Of a stretch of DNA of 23,504 nt, positions 8,073 to 16,600 are shown piece by piece. How positions within the stretch are numbered: the first letter of the stretch is position 1; each line of letters begins with the position of its first letter. Source of the DNA: Tritrichomonas foetus (lineage: Eukaryota > Parabasalia > Tritrichomonadida > Tritrichomonadidae); NCBI GenBank assembly GCA_001839685.1, contig MLAK01001231.1, forward strand, positions 1-23,504, written 5' to 3'. The notes under the pieces are model-generated. The model worked only from the letters and a program-made list of their open reading frames with translations. It searched no databases and had not been told where the DNA came from. The position numbers were made by a program, and so were the translations under genes.

Positions 8073-9578
8073 ATGTCATTTCTGAATTTAAATGGTCATA
8101 ATGAACTTGGGCAGTTTAAGGTCAATATATATGTCAACAATGATCAATTTGCTAAAAGAATGTTTGTGAACTATAAATCCCTTGGTATTGATAAAACCAC
8201 CAAAAGTCATGTTTTTGCATTTGCAAAAAAGAACTTTGATGATTATGATGAGACCACTCAAACACAGCATGTTGAAAAAGTTATTTTTCTCATGAAAAAG
8301 ATCAATCATAATATGAATAATTATTTAAGTTCAGATGAATTCTTAAATTGTGTAATTGAACTTACTGAAATTGTTAAAAAAGTTAATATTTCTTCTTTGC
8401 TTGATATTGATGAAGATTTATTAGATGCTTTCTTGGAAAATATTCTATCAATTTCTGGAGAAAATAACATGCCTAATATTTCAAGAAACCATCGATTACT
8501 TTTTGCACTGATCGATTTAATTCTATCGTTTACAGATCAAGATGAAGAAATCGTCAATTCAATGTGTGATAAAGGATTTGTCAGATTTGCTAAATTTTTC
8601 AGAGACAATCCCTTGGTATTCCGACGAGATAAAGAGATATATTTATCGTTATCAAAAGCCGCATGCAAATCAAAACGTGTGAGAGATAAAATTATGAATG
8701 TATTTGTCACTAATTATTTTAAGCTGATGATTCAGAATGTTGCTGATGAATTATTTGTGTCAGTTTTTATACTTCTTGCATCTTATACAACTGCGCCACT
8801 TTCAAAGACAGAGTATGATCATATTGCACAATGCTTTAAAATTGGACTTCAATGCGGCTATCCAGATGCTCTTCCTTATATCGCAATAGGAACACATAAT
8901 TTAATTAAAAAGAAACGAATCCTTCTCGATTATGAAATTGAACACTTGAAGATTATTTTTTTATTGATGACAAGAAGAAGTGACAATGATGTATTGATTG
9001 AATATACAATTTATATGGCTACAAAATTGCTTTTATTACATGTTAATATTTTTGTTGATTTCGCTTATATTATGAATTCTTTGTCTCATCAGAATCCACA
9101 AATTCAAATTGCTGCTGCATTCTTCCTATCAACTGTTTCGAACTGTGAGCCAAGACTTCTCCAAAATATGAATGCAAATATAATTGAATGCATAAGAGAA
9201 GTTCACACACATTACATGAGTGCAGCTTATTCTGTCAAGAGTTATTTTGATGAAACCATTGTATTTTTATTACATAACCCAAATTATGATAAAGATGAAG
9301 TTTTCACTTTATTGGATGATGGCTTTATTGATACATTTGTCCAAATACTTCAAACTAAAAAATCTGACCTTTTTGATTTGGCAATTATATATACAAATCA
9401 ACTTTTTAATCGGAGTGTTGAAGTGAATTTATATGAAAAACTTTCGAATCTTTTTACGGAATCATATGGATTTGAATATTTACATGAATTAATGAACAAT
9501 CCTGATTTTGTCTCATTGAATGAACAAAGAGCCATTCTAGTTGAAAGTATCATCACCAGGTTTGAACATACTGAATGA
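8073..9578 (+). CDS. armadillo-type repeat protein (possibly importin-alpha-related)
   Basis: This 501-residue, mostly helical protein has the periodic hydrophobic pattern of ARM/HEAT repeats, for example HQNPQIQIAAAFFLSTVSNC and DGFIDTFVQILQ. Its C-terminal end (residues about 455-501: YEKLSNLFTESYGFEYLHEL, then NEQRAILVESIITRF) follows the order of conserved residues at the end of importin-alpha, where a Glu-x-x-Tyr-Gly helix precedes the last helix. However, no basic importin-beta-binding domain is visible at the N-terminus, so a standard cargo adaptor is not supported. The ATG at 8073 sits directly after the short divergent promoter. I am confident of the fold and unsure of the function; divergent ARM proteins are numerous in trichomonads. 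Confidence 0.72.
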   Translation: MSFLNLNGHNELGQFKVNIYVNNDQFAKRMFVNYKSLGIDKTTKSHVFAFAKKNFDDYDETTQTQHVEKVIFLMKKINHNMNNYLSSDEFLNCVIELTEIVKKVNISSLLDIDEDLLDAFLENILSISGENNMPNISRNHRLLFALIDLILSFTDQDEEIVNSMCDKGFVRFAKFFRDNPLVFRRDKEIYLSLSKAACKSKRVRDKIMNVFVTNYFKLMIQNVADELFVSVFILLASYTTAPLSKTEYDHIAQCFKIGLQCGYPDALPYIAIGTHNLIKKKRILLDYEIEHLKIIFLLMTRRSDNDVLIEYTIYMATKLLLLHVNIFVDFAYIMNSLSHQNPQIQIAAAFFLSTVSNCEPRLLQNMNANIIECIREVHTHYMSAAYSVKSYFDETIVFLLHNPNYDKDEVFTLLDDGFIDTFVQILQTKKSDLFDLAIIYTNQLFNRSVEVNLYEKLSNLFTESYGFEYLHELMNNPDFVSLNEQRAILVESIITRFEHTE

Positions 9579-9823
9579 TTATAGATATAAATAAAGTGTT
9601 TGCAATAATTTATTAATATTTTATCATATATTTTTATTGTCTAAATCATAAAACAAAAAACTAAAGAAATAATCAACAATGAATATATCAAATGATCAAT
9701 TATGAGTTCAGATAAAAACATTTCCATCAGTATCATTCTTTTTCCAGAATGAAACACTTTATGTAGAATAATATATTGTTATGTCATTGTTGAAGTATAT
9801 GAACTATAATGTACAAGTAACGG
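9579..9823. other. convergent 3' spacer, 245 bp
   Basis: AT-rich sequence between the ARM gene (+) and the F-BAR gene (-). AATAAA/TAAA words occur within 20 bp of the stop at 9578, consistent with a 3' processing signal. Nothing else is visible. Confidence 0.45.
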
Positions 9824-10972
9824 TTAAACTGGATCTTGATGGAGCCACTGTCGCATTTGTTTAATATGTTTGACAACATGCGCAGGGAATCTCCCTTTGG
9901 AGTCACTTCCAAGTTTATACCCTTCACACCATCCATCTTTCAAAGTAGAAACAAATACAACATCACCAAAATCAACACCTATTTCATTTGGCTTAATTGG
10001 AATATAAAGCCCATCTATTTCAAAACACTCATTAATTGTTAATGCACCACTTTCAACATCAGTAATCATTTCAACAAATGTCATTGGGAATAAACCTCTC
10101 CTTCCATTACATTCACCCTCCCACCATCCACTAGGATGCTGTCTTGTCACTTCAATCAATTCACCTCGACTTAATGGAAGATCATTAACATCATCACCAT
10201 CAAATGCACATCGACAAATCGCAAATAATTTATGCTGTGATGAAGTAATTCCTAAAGATTTAGCAATTGTTGAAGTTTCGTTTGATGGCTCATATCGTGC
10301 TGATGATGAATTCACCATTTGTAATGATTCACAAAGTCTTTCCGCTGATGTTATTTCTAAATGGGTAAGATTTAACATAGAGTTTTTAACAGTTGTTCTT
10401 ACACTAAAATCAAGTTCTGATGTTGCTTGAAAAAGATTTGGAAATTCAACTTCTCGTAAATTTCGAAAATGGCTTTCTTGTTCATTTTCATAGTTTTGTA
10501 ATTTTTGTTCATATAATTTAACATTCCTTTTTGATCTATCTGCTTTTGTTGATGAAAAATGAAGAACATCAAGTTGAGCTCTTTCCACATGAGATCTTGC
10601 AATAAATAATTTCTTTTCATAAGCCTTAATTGAATCTGATGCTTTTTTAATTGAATTGTCGATATTTTTCTGCTCTCGTTCTAAATACGCAAGGAATGCA
10701 GTAATTGGCGGAATAAACGTTTTGCTAATATCACTGGCCAAGTCTTTATGGTGAGCGAAGACAGCAAATATTTCATCATAAATTAGTGCTGAACAAGCTG
10801 AATTATTTCGACTTCCTGTATTTAAAAACGTCGACATTTCATCTGCGAATGATTGTTCGAGTTTTTGTCGTTTAATTAGATATGTTTCGAATGTTTTGAC
10901 GAGTTTAAGATCTTCTGATATAATTTGATCGATTTTTTCGGAAGTAAACAGCAAATCCTGTGTAGTTTTCAT
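9824..10972 (-). CDS. F-BAR-like protein with two C-terminal SH3 domains
   Basis: The 382-residue protein begins with a helical region (about 1-225) of FCH/F-BAR character: an early FETYLIKRQKLEQSFADEMS helix, then a long amphipathic coiled-coil (KKASDSIKAYEKKL and onward). Two SH3 domains follow. SH3-1 (about 248-303) has acidic RT-loop residues, Trp-Trp (283-284) and a GLFP stretch (293-296); its usual ALYDY motif is replaced by AICRCAFDG. SH3-2 (about 318-370) has GLYIP, the binding-site Trp348 and GRFP (360-363). F-BAR/SH3 proteins bend membranes and bring Pro-rich actin regulators (WASP, dynamin type) to endocytic sites or protrusions. I place the start at the ATG at 10972; the frame continues upstream only through a non-ATG codon. 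TAAACGTTC lies just upstream. Confidence 0.87.
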   Translation of the reverse strand: MKTTQDLLFTSEKIDQIISEDLKLVKTFETYLIKRQKLEQSFADEMSTFLNTGSRNNSACSALIYDEIFAVFAHHKDLASDISKTFIPPITAFLAYLEREQKNIDNSIKKASDSIKAYEKKLFIARSHVERAQLDVLHFSSTKADRSKRNVKLYEQKLQNYENEQESHFRNLREVEFPNLFQATSELDFSVRTTVKNSMLNLTHLEITSAERLCESLQMVNSSSARYEPSNETSTIAKSLGITSSQHKLFAICRCAFDGDDVNDLPLSRGELIEVTRQHPSGWWEGECNGRRGLFPMTFVEMITDVESGALTINECFEIDGLYIPIKPNEIGVDFGDVVFVSTLKDGWCEGYKLGSDSKGRFPAHVVKHIKQMRQWLHQDPV

Positions 10973-10997
10973 TTTTCGTGTTTCCAAGGTTTTATTT

Positions 10998-11004
10998 TAA
11001 ACGT
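10998..11004 (-). promoter_or_regulatory. ACGTTTA promoter-proximal motif
   Basis: On the minus strand ACGTTTA begins 32 bp before the ATG at 10972. It is embedded in GAACGTTTA, a nonamer that recurs upstream of the start at 13299. Confidence 0.4.
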
Positions 11005-11153
11005 TCACTTCATGATTATTTGACCTTACTAAAGGTCTCACTTTTTGTTAATTTGACTTTTTATTTGGTCTTAAATGTTCACAGTAAAATTGGTCGTATT
11101 GTATTTTTTCAATCTTTAAGCAGCCGAACACATAGAATTTAAAAGTTTAAGCG

Positions 11154-11193
11154 TTTATATGGTCTCATAATTCAAACAGCGACTACATATAAA
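11154..11193. promoter_or_regulatory. inverted pair TTTATATG / CATATAAA
   Basis: TTTATATG (11154-11161) faces its exact reverse complement CATATAAA (11186-11193) with a 24-bp gap. The pair upstream of 6022 has the same octamers with a 23-bp gap. The surrounding word GCGTTTATATGG resembles GCATTTATATGG at 5908-5919. Confidence 0.35.
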
Positions 11194-11214
11194 TTGAAAA
11201 AGTTAATCAAACTT

Positions 11215-12060
11215 ATGAGTGAAGAAGAGTTTTGTTTAATTCCAGTGCATAAAGTCAAGCCACTCACAGATAAGATCAACGATTCTACTTACACAGAAGA
11301 AAAAATTAAAGAATTGAGAGCATTATGTGTAAAAGGTCGTGAAATTCAAGACTTAATTATGAAAAGTGTATCTGATGATTTTTATTTGAATAATTTGAAA
11401 ACAGGAAATCCTTTACTTTTTGTTATACTTCAATTATGTAATAATATGTGTGTTCAAAATGAAGAAACACAAAATCATATGTTTCCATTAATTACTCCAC
11501 TTTTTAAAACAATTGAATGGGATATAAAAACAGCAACAATTGCACTCTCTTTTGTGATCACCTGCACTCAGCCAGGATCACCAAATCGAAAATATATTTC
11601 GATGGATCTCATCGAGCCATTCTTGAAGCTCCCTGCTACAGACGAAGAACTTGAATTCCGAATTGTCGTCCTTTTGCCGACAATTGCAAATGATGCAATG
11701 GACTATGCACTCAAGCACGAAGAAATTTGTTTTGTCTTACTCGAAAGAGTGCACGACGCTTTGGAGTGCCAGCCAGAATTCTTTGATGTTGATACAGTAA
11801 TTCCACACTTACTTCAGCTGATTGCGCCTGACAGACTTCCTGTAAAACAAGCAAAATCGAAAATTGTGGCAATCTTTGCGACTTTTGTAGGATGCAGTGA
11901 ACCGGCACGAAGAAAGGCGCTTGAATTAAAAGCAGTTGATGCAATTATGAATACTAAAAAGATCGATAGAGATGATCCAATTCTCCTTGAATGGTCTCAA
12001 CTCTCTCTTCGCTACCTTACTGGTGACATTGACGACATTACGCCTGAAGGAAAACAGTGA
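11215..12060 (+). CDS. ataxin-10-like ARM-repeat protein
   Basis: The protein has 281 residues, all helical. Near its end, IDRDDPILLEWSQLSLRYLTG (about 249-269) matches the order of residues in the ataxin-10 C-terminal domain, where an 'Asp-x-x-Asn-Pro-x-x-x-Glu-Trp-(Ala)-x-x-x-(Ile)-Arg-Asn-Leu' stretch is typical. The preceding LQLIAPDRLPVKQAKSKIVA and NPLLFVILQLCNNMCVQNEE stretches are ARM-like, and the latter also resembles the ataxin-10 'LRNLC.....NQ' pattern. Ataxin-10 family members act in cytokinesis or cell-shape control and in O-GlcNAc transferase binding in animals; none of that can be read from this sequence. The start is set at the first ATG in the frame (11215), because the reading frame extends upstream only through non-ATG codons. 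It is shorter than human ataxin-10 (about 475 residues). Confidence 0.72.
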   Translation: MSEEEFCLIPVHKVKPLTDKINDSTYTEEKIKELRALCVKGREIQDLIMKSVSDDFYLNNLKTGNPLLFVILQLCNNMCVQNEETQNHMFPLITPLFKTIEWDIKTATIALSFVITCTQPGSPNRKYISMDLIEPFLKLPATDEELEFRIVVLLPTIANDAMDYALKHEEICFVLLERVHDALECQPEFFDVDTVIPHLLQLIAPDRLPVKQAKSKIVAIFATFVGCSEPARRKALELKAVDAIMNTKKIDRDDPILLEWSQLSLRYLTGDIDDITPEGKQ

Positions 12061-12801
12061 AGTGATTTTTTTATTTGATATTCTTTTTTCTGATATAAAA
12101 ATAATACTTTATTATTTGATTTGGTGTGATTATAGTTGTACTTTTTTAGTTCAATTTGAAGTTATCTATTTGAAATGATGATGTTTGCTTGATGAAGGAA
12201 CATTATTAGGCAAGGTTTTCATGTTTCTTATTGTTTGTTTCTTCATAATAATTATTTCTTCTTTATAATTCTCTCTTCTTTATAATTCTTTCTTCTTTAT
12301 AATTCTTTCTTCTTTATAGTTCTTTCTTCTTTATAGTTCTTTCTTCTTTATAATTCTTTCTTCTTTATAATTCTTTCTTCTTTATAGTTCTTTCTTCTTT
12401 ATAGTTCTTTCTTCTTTATAATTCTTTCTTCTTTATAGTTCTTTCCTCTTTATAATTCTTTCTTCTTTATAATTCTTTCTTCTTTATAGTTCTTTCTTTT
12501 TTATAGTTCTTTCTTCTTTATAATTCTTTCTTCTTTATAATTATTTCTTCTTTATAATTCTCTCTTCTTTATAATTATTTCTTCTTTATAGTTCTTTCTT
12601 CTTTATCATTCTATCTTCTTTATATTTTGAATTTACAATTTTTCTTTTAATATCCTTCGAAATTCGTTCCATCAGTGAATCATCTAGATATTTCAAAAAC
12701 ACAAAAGACAAAATATGAAAAATATGAAAACAAATCGAAATTGATTCAAAATAATATCAATTTAGGCAAAATAGATCAAATGAAAATGTGTCCGGCAGCT
12801 T
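12061..12801. other. convergent 3' spacer dominated by a minisatellite
   Basis: This 741-bp spacer lies between the 3' ends of the ataxin-10-like (+) and small unknown (-) genes. About half of it is the 17-bp repeat array listed separately. The flanks (12061-12249 and 12627-12801) are AT-rich. A short ATG frame at 12675-12905 overlaps the end of the real gene on the other strand and looks spurious. Confidence 0.65.
12250..12626 (+). repeat. 17-bp T/C-rich minisatellite, about 22 copies
   Basis: The unit is TTCTTTATARTTCTTTC, with the first full copy at 12259 and the last at about 12616. The 357-bp distance is exactly 21 units, so no copy has gained or lost a base. The tenth position is A or G in 20 copies, in runs A3 G2 A2 G2 A1 G1 A2 G2 A4 G1, then single C and T copies at the end. 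Other changes are rare single substitutions (CTCTC or ATTTC endings, one CTC and one TTT at the head). The unit length is not a multiple of three and stops interrupt it in all frames, so it is non-coding. Confidence 0.95.
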
Positions 12802-13299
12802 CTACTGGAGCAACCCCAAAAGTTTCAGTGCTGTCGTGTGATTTTCTTCATCTGACTTTCCATTTTCGGGAAAAACCGAAAAGTCGATGTTTGGAAGCTT
12901 GTTGACCATGAAAAACTTCGATTCGGAGTTTGGATCGTCGCAGGGCTTCCTGTTTTTGCCGCCAAAGAACTGCTTCATTTTATCGATATCTTTGTCTGGA
13001 ATTGAAATTCTGAATCCGTTTCCAGTTTTTGAAATTGGATAATCACTGAGTGGATTTGAAGCTGGTTTTGGCTGTTCGACTTTGGCTGCTTCCGGAGGTT
13101 TCTCTGGCTGCGATTTCGGAAGAGTTTCCTGTTTTATTGCGATGGAAATATTCGAGCTCTGTGTCTGTTTTAATTCCAAAAATAAATGGTCTTGAATATC
13201 GATTCCCAAATCGTGAAGTTTATTTCTAATCTCGTTAATTTGAGCTTCGCTACCTTCAATAATCGTTGTACGTCTGCTGATTTCGTTTATCTGTGCCAT
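12802..13299 (-). CDS. small protein of unknown function, divergently paired with the helicase gene
   Basis: The 165-residue protein is not recognised. Residues 8-45 form an amphipathic or coiled helix (RRTTIIEGSEAQINEIRNKL and on). Residues 55-83 form a Pro/Lys/Glu linker (KSQPEKPPEAAKVEQPKPAS). The C-terminal half has short conserved-looking pieces, NGFRISIPDKDIDKMKQFFG (94-113) and KFFMVNKLPNIDFSVFP (128-144), ending in a hydrophobic ALKLLGLLQ. There is no signal or membrane segment. Base composition is less AT-rich than the surrounding spacers, supporting a real gene, and GAACGTTTA lies 34 bp upstream of the ATG, as in two other genes. Its start is 301 bp from that of the FANCM-like gene, so the two may share regulation; a shared function is only a guess. 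Confidence 0.7.
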   Translation of the reverse strand: MAQINEISRRTTIIEGSEAQINEIRNKLHDLGIDIQDHLFLELKQTQSSNISIAIKQETLPKSQPEKPPEAAKVEQPKPASNPLSDYPISKTGNGFRISIPDKDIDKMKQFFGGKNRKPCDDPNSESKFFMVNKLPNIDFSVFPENGKSDEENHTTALKLLGLLQ

Positions 13300-13600
13300 T
13301 TGTTAGTTTTGGATTGAAGGGCGCAATAAACGTTCTCCACATCATTTGACCTGAAAAGGCAGATTTTTTTTCAGAAACTAATTGTTCATATGTATTGAAA
13401 AATGATGATTTTCACACAAAGATTAATTTTAATTATATCTTCAACATTCCTATTTAAACATAATATTTTTTCATTAATTATAATTATTTAATGATATTGT
13501 AATTTTATTATATGTTTAAATATAAATTAACTAAATAACATAACAAGATAATGAACTACGAAAAATGAAATGAAGAAGGAATCATAAAATCTATGCTTGG
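13300..13600. promoter_or_regulatory. divergent promoter, small unknown / FANCM-like
   Basis: This 301-bp very AT-rich spacer holds ACGTTTA on the minus strand (13327-13333). On the plus strand TCATA (13582-13586) places its A 17 bp before the ATG at 13601. That matches the known trichomonad initiator consensus TCAYW and its usual short distance to the start codon. No gene is visible inside. Confidence 0.5.
13327..13333 (-). promoter_or_regulatory. ACGTTTA promoter-proximal motif
   Basis: On the minus strand ACGTTTA begins 34 bp before the ATG at 13299, within GAACGTTTA. Confidence 0.4.
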
Positions 13601-16600
13601 ATGAAAAAGCGTCCAAATTCGAAGTTCAAACGCTTCAAACCAGAAACCGAGGAAAGAAAATGCTTTCCAGAAGTCGAAACAGAACGACCCGATATCGCAA
13701 TTTATCCAGAGCTTTGCGAAACAACTGCGCGAACATTTATTTATGTCGATAATTTTGATAGGCGAGATTACCAAATTGACATTTCTCAGACATGTACAAC
13801 GAATAATACTCTTGTAATTATTCCAACCAGCCTCGGAAAGACGTTTATTGCTGCAATGATCATGATAAATTTTTATCGCTGGTTTCCAACAGGAAAAATC
13901 CTTTTTATGGCGCATTCGAGACCGCTGGTCACTCAACAGATGAAAGCCATCAAAAAAGTGGCCAACGTTCCAAAGGGCGATATTGTTGAAGTGACAGGAA
14001 GTATCAATCGGGAAGCGCGAACAAATTATTGGCAAAACGCAAAACTTTTTTTTGCAACACCTCAAGCTGTTCAAAGTGATATACAAAGAGGAGTTTGTCC
14101 TGTTTCTCAATTTGTGCTTGTTGTTGTTGATGAATGCCACAAAGCTCGTGGGAATCATAGCTATTGTCAAATCATTCGAGCAATTGCAAAAGTAACAAAA
14201 TTTTTTCGTGTTATTGCTTTAAGTGCAACACCGGGTTCAACTTTTGACGATGTTCAACAAATTATTTATAATTTAATGATTTCGAAAATAGAAATTCGTG
14301 GCGATGATGACTGTGCACAATATATTCATCATAAAGAAGTAAAAAGTATTGTGGTACCTGATGCTCCGGGTGTTTCCGAACTTTCTGCACGTTTAAATGC
14401 AATTTTACATGAATATCTAAAAACATTACTAAAAATGTCACTTATTTCTCGTATAGATCCAACTAGAACATCTAAAGGTGTAATAGCTAACCTACTAAAG
14501 CATGCACCGAGCTCTGAGGCGTCTGTTGCATTAAAACAAGCAATAAGATTAATAAATTTAAGAGAAAAATTAGAATGTTTTTCTATACCAATTTTTACAA
14601 AAGAACTTGGTGAATTTTTAAAGAAACCTGATCGTCCTAATGATGAGTGTACTGATGAATTAATGAGATTATATGAATCTGCCAAACAAAAATCACAAAA
14701 TGATCCTAAAATGGACAAATTATGTGAAATTGTTGTTGATTTTTTGAATTCATCAGATTCTTCAAAAATTATAATTTTTTGTTCTTTTAGAAAAATTGTT
14801 GAAGATATTGTAAAAAAATTAAATGAAGCTTCGCCTGTTGTGAAATGTACGGAATTTATTGGACAAGCTACATCTGCTTCATCACGTGGTCAAAATCAAC
14901 CAAAGCAACTGCGTACAATGGATGCATTCAAACGTGGAATCTATAACACACTTGTGTCAACATCGATTGGTGAAGAAGGCTTAGATATTGGAGAAGTTGA
15001 TCTAATTATTTGCTATGATGTTCAAAAGTCAAATACAAGGACTATTCAAAGAATGGGAAGAACAGGAAGGCATCGTGATGGAAATGTAGTTTTTATTTTG
15101 ACTGAAGCGACCAAAAATCTTTTACATAATGCTGAAAATGCACAAAATAGTATTTCAAATTTAATTGCACGAAGAAATCAAGATTTTGAATTTTATGATT
15201 GTCCAAAAATGAATGAGAATAAATTGAATATTATATTTAAAAAAATTGAATTAAATGAATCACAGGAAAATAAAAAGGAAAAAGAAATTAAAAGAGCAAC
15301 ACTTTTGGCTTCTGAACTTGAAGACTTACAAAATAGGCATGGCGAATATTTAAATTATCCAAAATTACGATTGGATTCATATTTGGTATATCAAACTGGG
15401 AAAACATGCAGCCATATCTGTTCAAGTGCTGAATCTCAAGTTTTAACAAATGTTTATTCAGCAATCCTCCAATATTCAGAAAACTGTAGTTTCCGGAAAT
15501 CATTGGGGTCAGTTTTTGCAATCGAAAATTCAAGCAGCCAACAACAACAAAGCTCAAGAACCATCGCATCTGAATCTAATTATGATCCATCGATTCCAAA
15601 TTCTAATGTATCCCAGATGAATATCTCCCAAATGAATGAAAAAATTCGCATTACTCCTTTTTCTTCACCAAGAACACCAAAGCAATTGGGTGTTCGAGAT
15701 ATTTTACATTTGGATATGTCAACTGATACTTCTGCTTCTACTTCTAGTTCAAATTCTGAATCTGAGCTTGGTTTTTTGAATAATCGGCATGTTCACATCT
15801 ACAAAGACAAAAACAATGATGGATACGAAGAAGAAGAAGATTTAAATGACTATGAAAATGAAGACAATTCTGATAGCTTTGATAATGATGATGATAATAG
15901 TGTTAAAAAAAATCAAAAGAATGAAAGTAAATTACCAGAAAATGAAGAATTACTTAGTATTTTGAGAGACACCCACAAAAGAAAGAAAGAGGCTATTGAA
16001 ACAAATGAAAAACTAATTGAAGATTCTAAGCAAGTAAAAAATAAGGAAATAATTACAAAAAAAGAAAAGATTAAAAAGAAAAGAAGAATTTTTGGTAGTT
16101 ATTCGTCAGACGATTATTCTTCTTCAAATGAGTTTCATTTTTCCAAAACTCAAGAAAAAAACTCAAACTCAGAAAAAGAAACGCCAAAAACAATAAACAA
16201 CACTTCAAAAATTCCTTCAGTAAAGGCTCTTGCTGAAATCGAAACTTTTACATCTTCAGACTCTGTTCCAAACAGTTGCAATTTCAAACCAAACAACAAC
16301 CAAATCAAATTAATAGAATGCAATGATAAATCAATCAAACCTATTTCTAATCATTCACCTAATCACAATAACATGAATCAGAATAATAATACAAATCAGA
16401 ATAATAATACGAATCAGAATAATAATACGAATCAGAATAATAATACGAATCAGAATAATAATACGAATCATAATCGAAACGAACATAGTCATAAAAGTGA
16501 TCGAAATATTATTTTTGAAGACTCCAGCAATGGTGAAGATTTTGGAAATTCTGATAAAATTTCTTCTTACAAAAAATCAAGTTTGGTTTCACAGAAATTT

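Larger units (their letters stand above)
10973..11214. promoter_or_regulatory. divergent promoter, F-BAR / ataxin-10-like
   Basis: This 242-bp spacer lies between divergent starts. On the minus side, ACGTTTA (10998-11004) begins 32 bp before the ATG. On the plus side, the TTTATATG / CATATAAA inverted pair lies 11154-11193, ending 22 bp before the ATG at 11215. GGTCTCA occurs at 11033-11039 and again at 11161-11167, a direct repeat of uncertain meaning. Confidence 0.5.

Noticed and set aside
10973..10987. Five-codon upstream extension of the F-BAR gene
   Set aside because: The codon at 10987 is TTG on the minus strand. The first ATG is at 10972.
11194..11214. Seven-codon upstream extension of the ataxin-10-like gene
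   Set aside because: The codon at 11194 is TTG, not ATG. The first ATG in frame is at 11215.
12250..12626. Minisatellite as a CRISPR-like array
   Set aside because: There are no unique spacers between units; it is a simple head-to-tail 17-bp array in a eukaryotic genome.
12675..12905. Short + strand ORF after the minisatellite
   Set aside because: Its second half is antisense to the end of the supported gene at 12802-13299, and its first half is Lys/Asn-rich noise.
13556..14170. 204-codon minus-strand ORF over the helicase N-terminus
   Set aside because: It is antisense to strongly conserved helicase motifs and its translation has no protein character.
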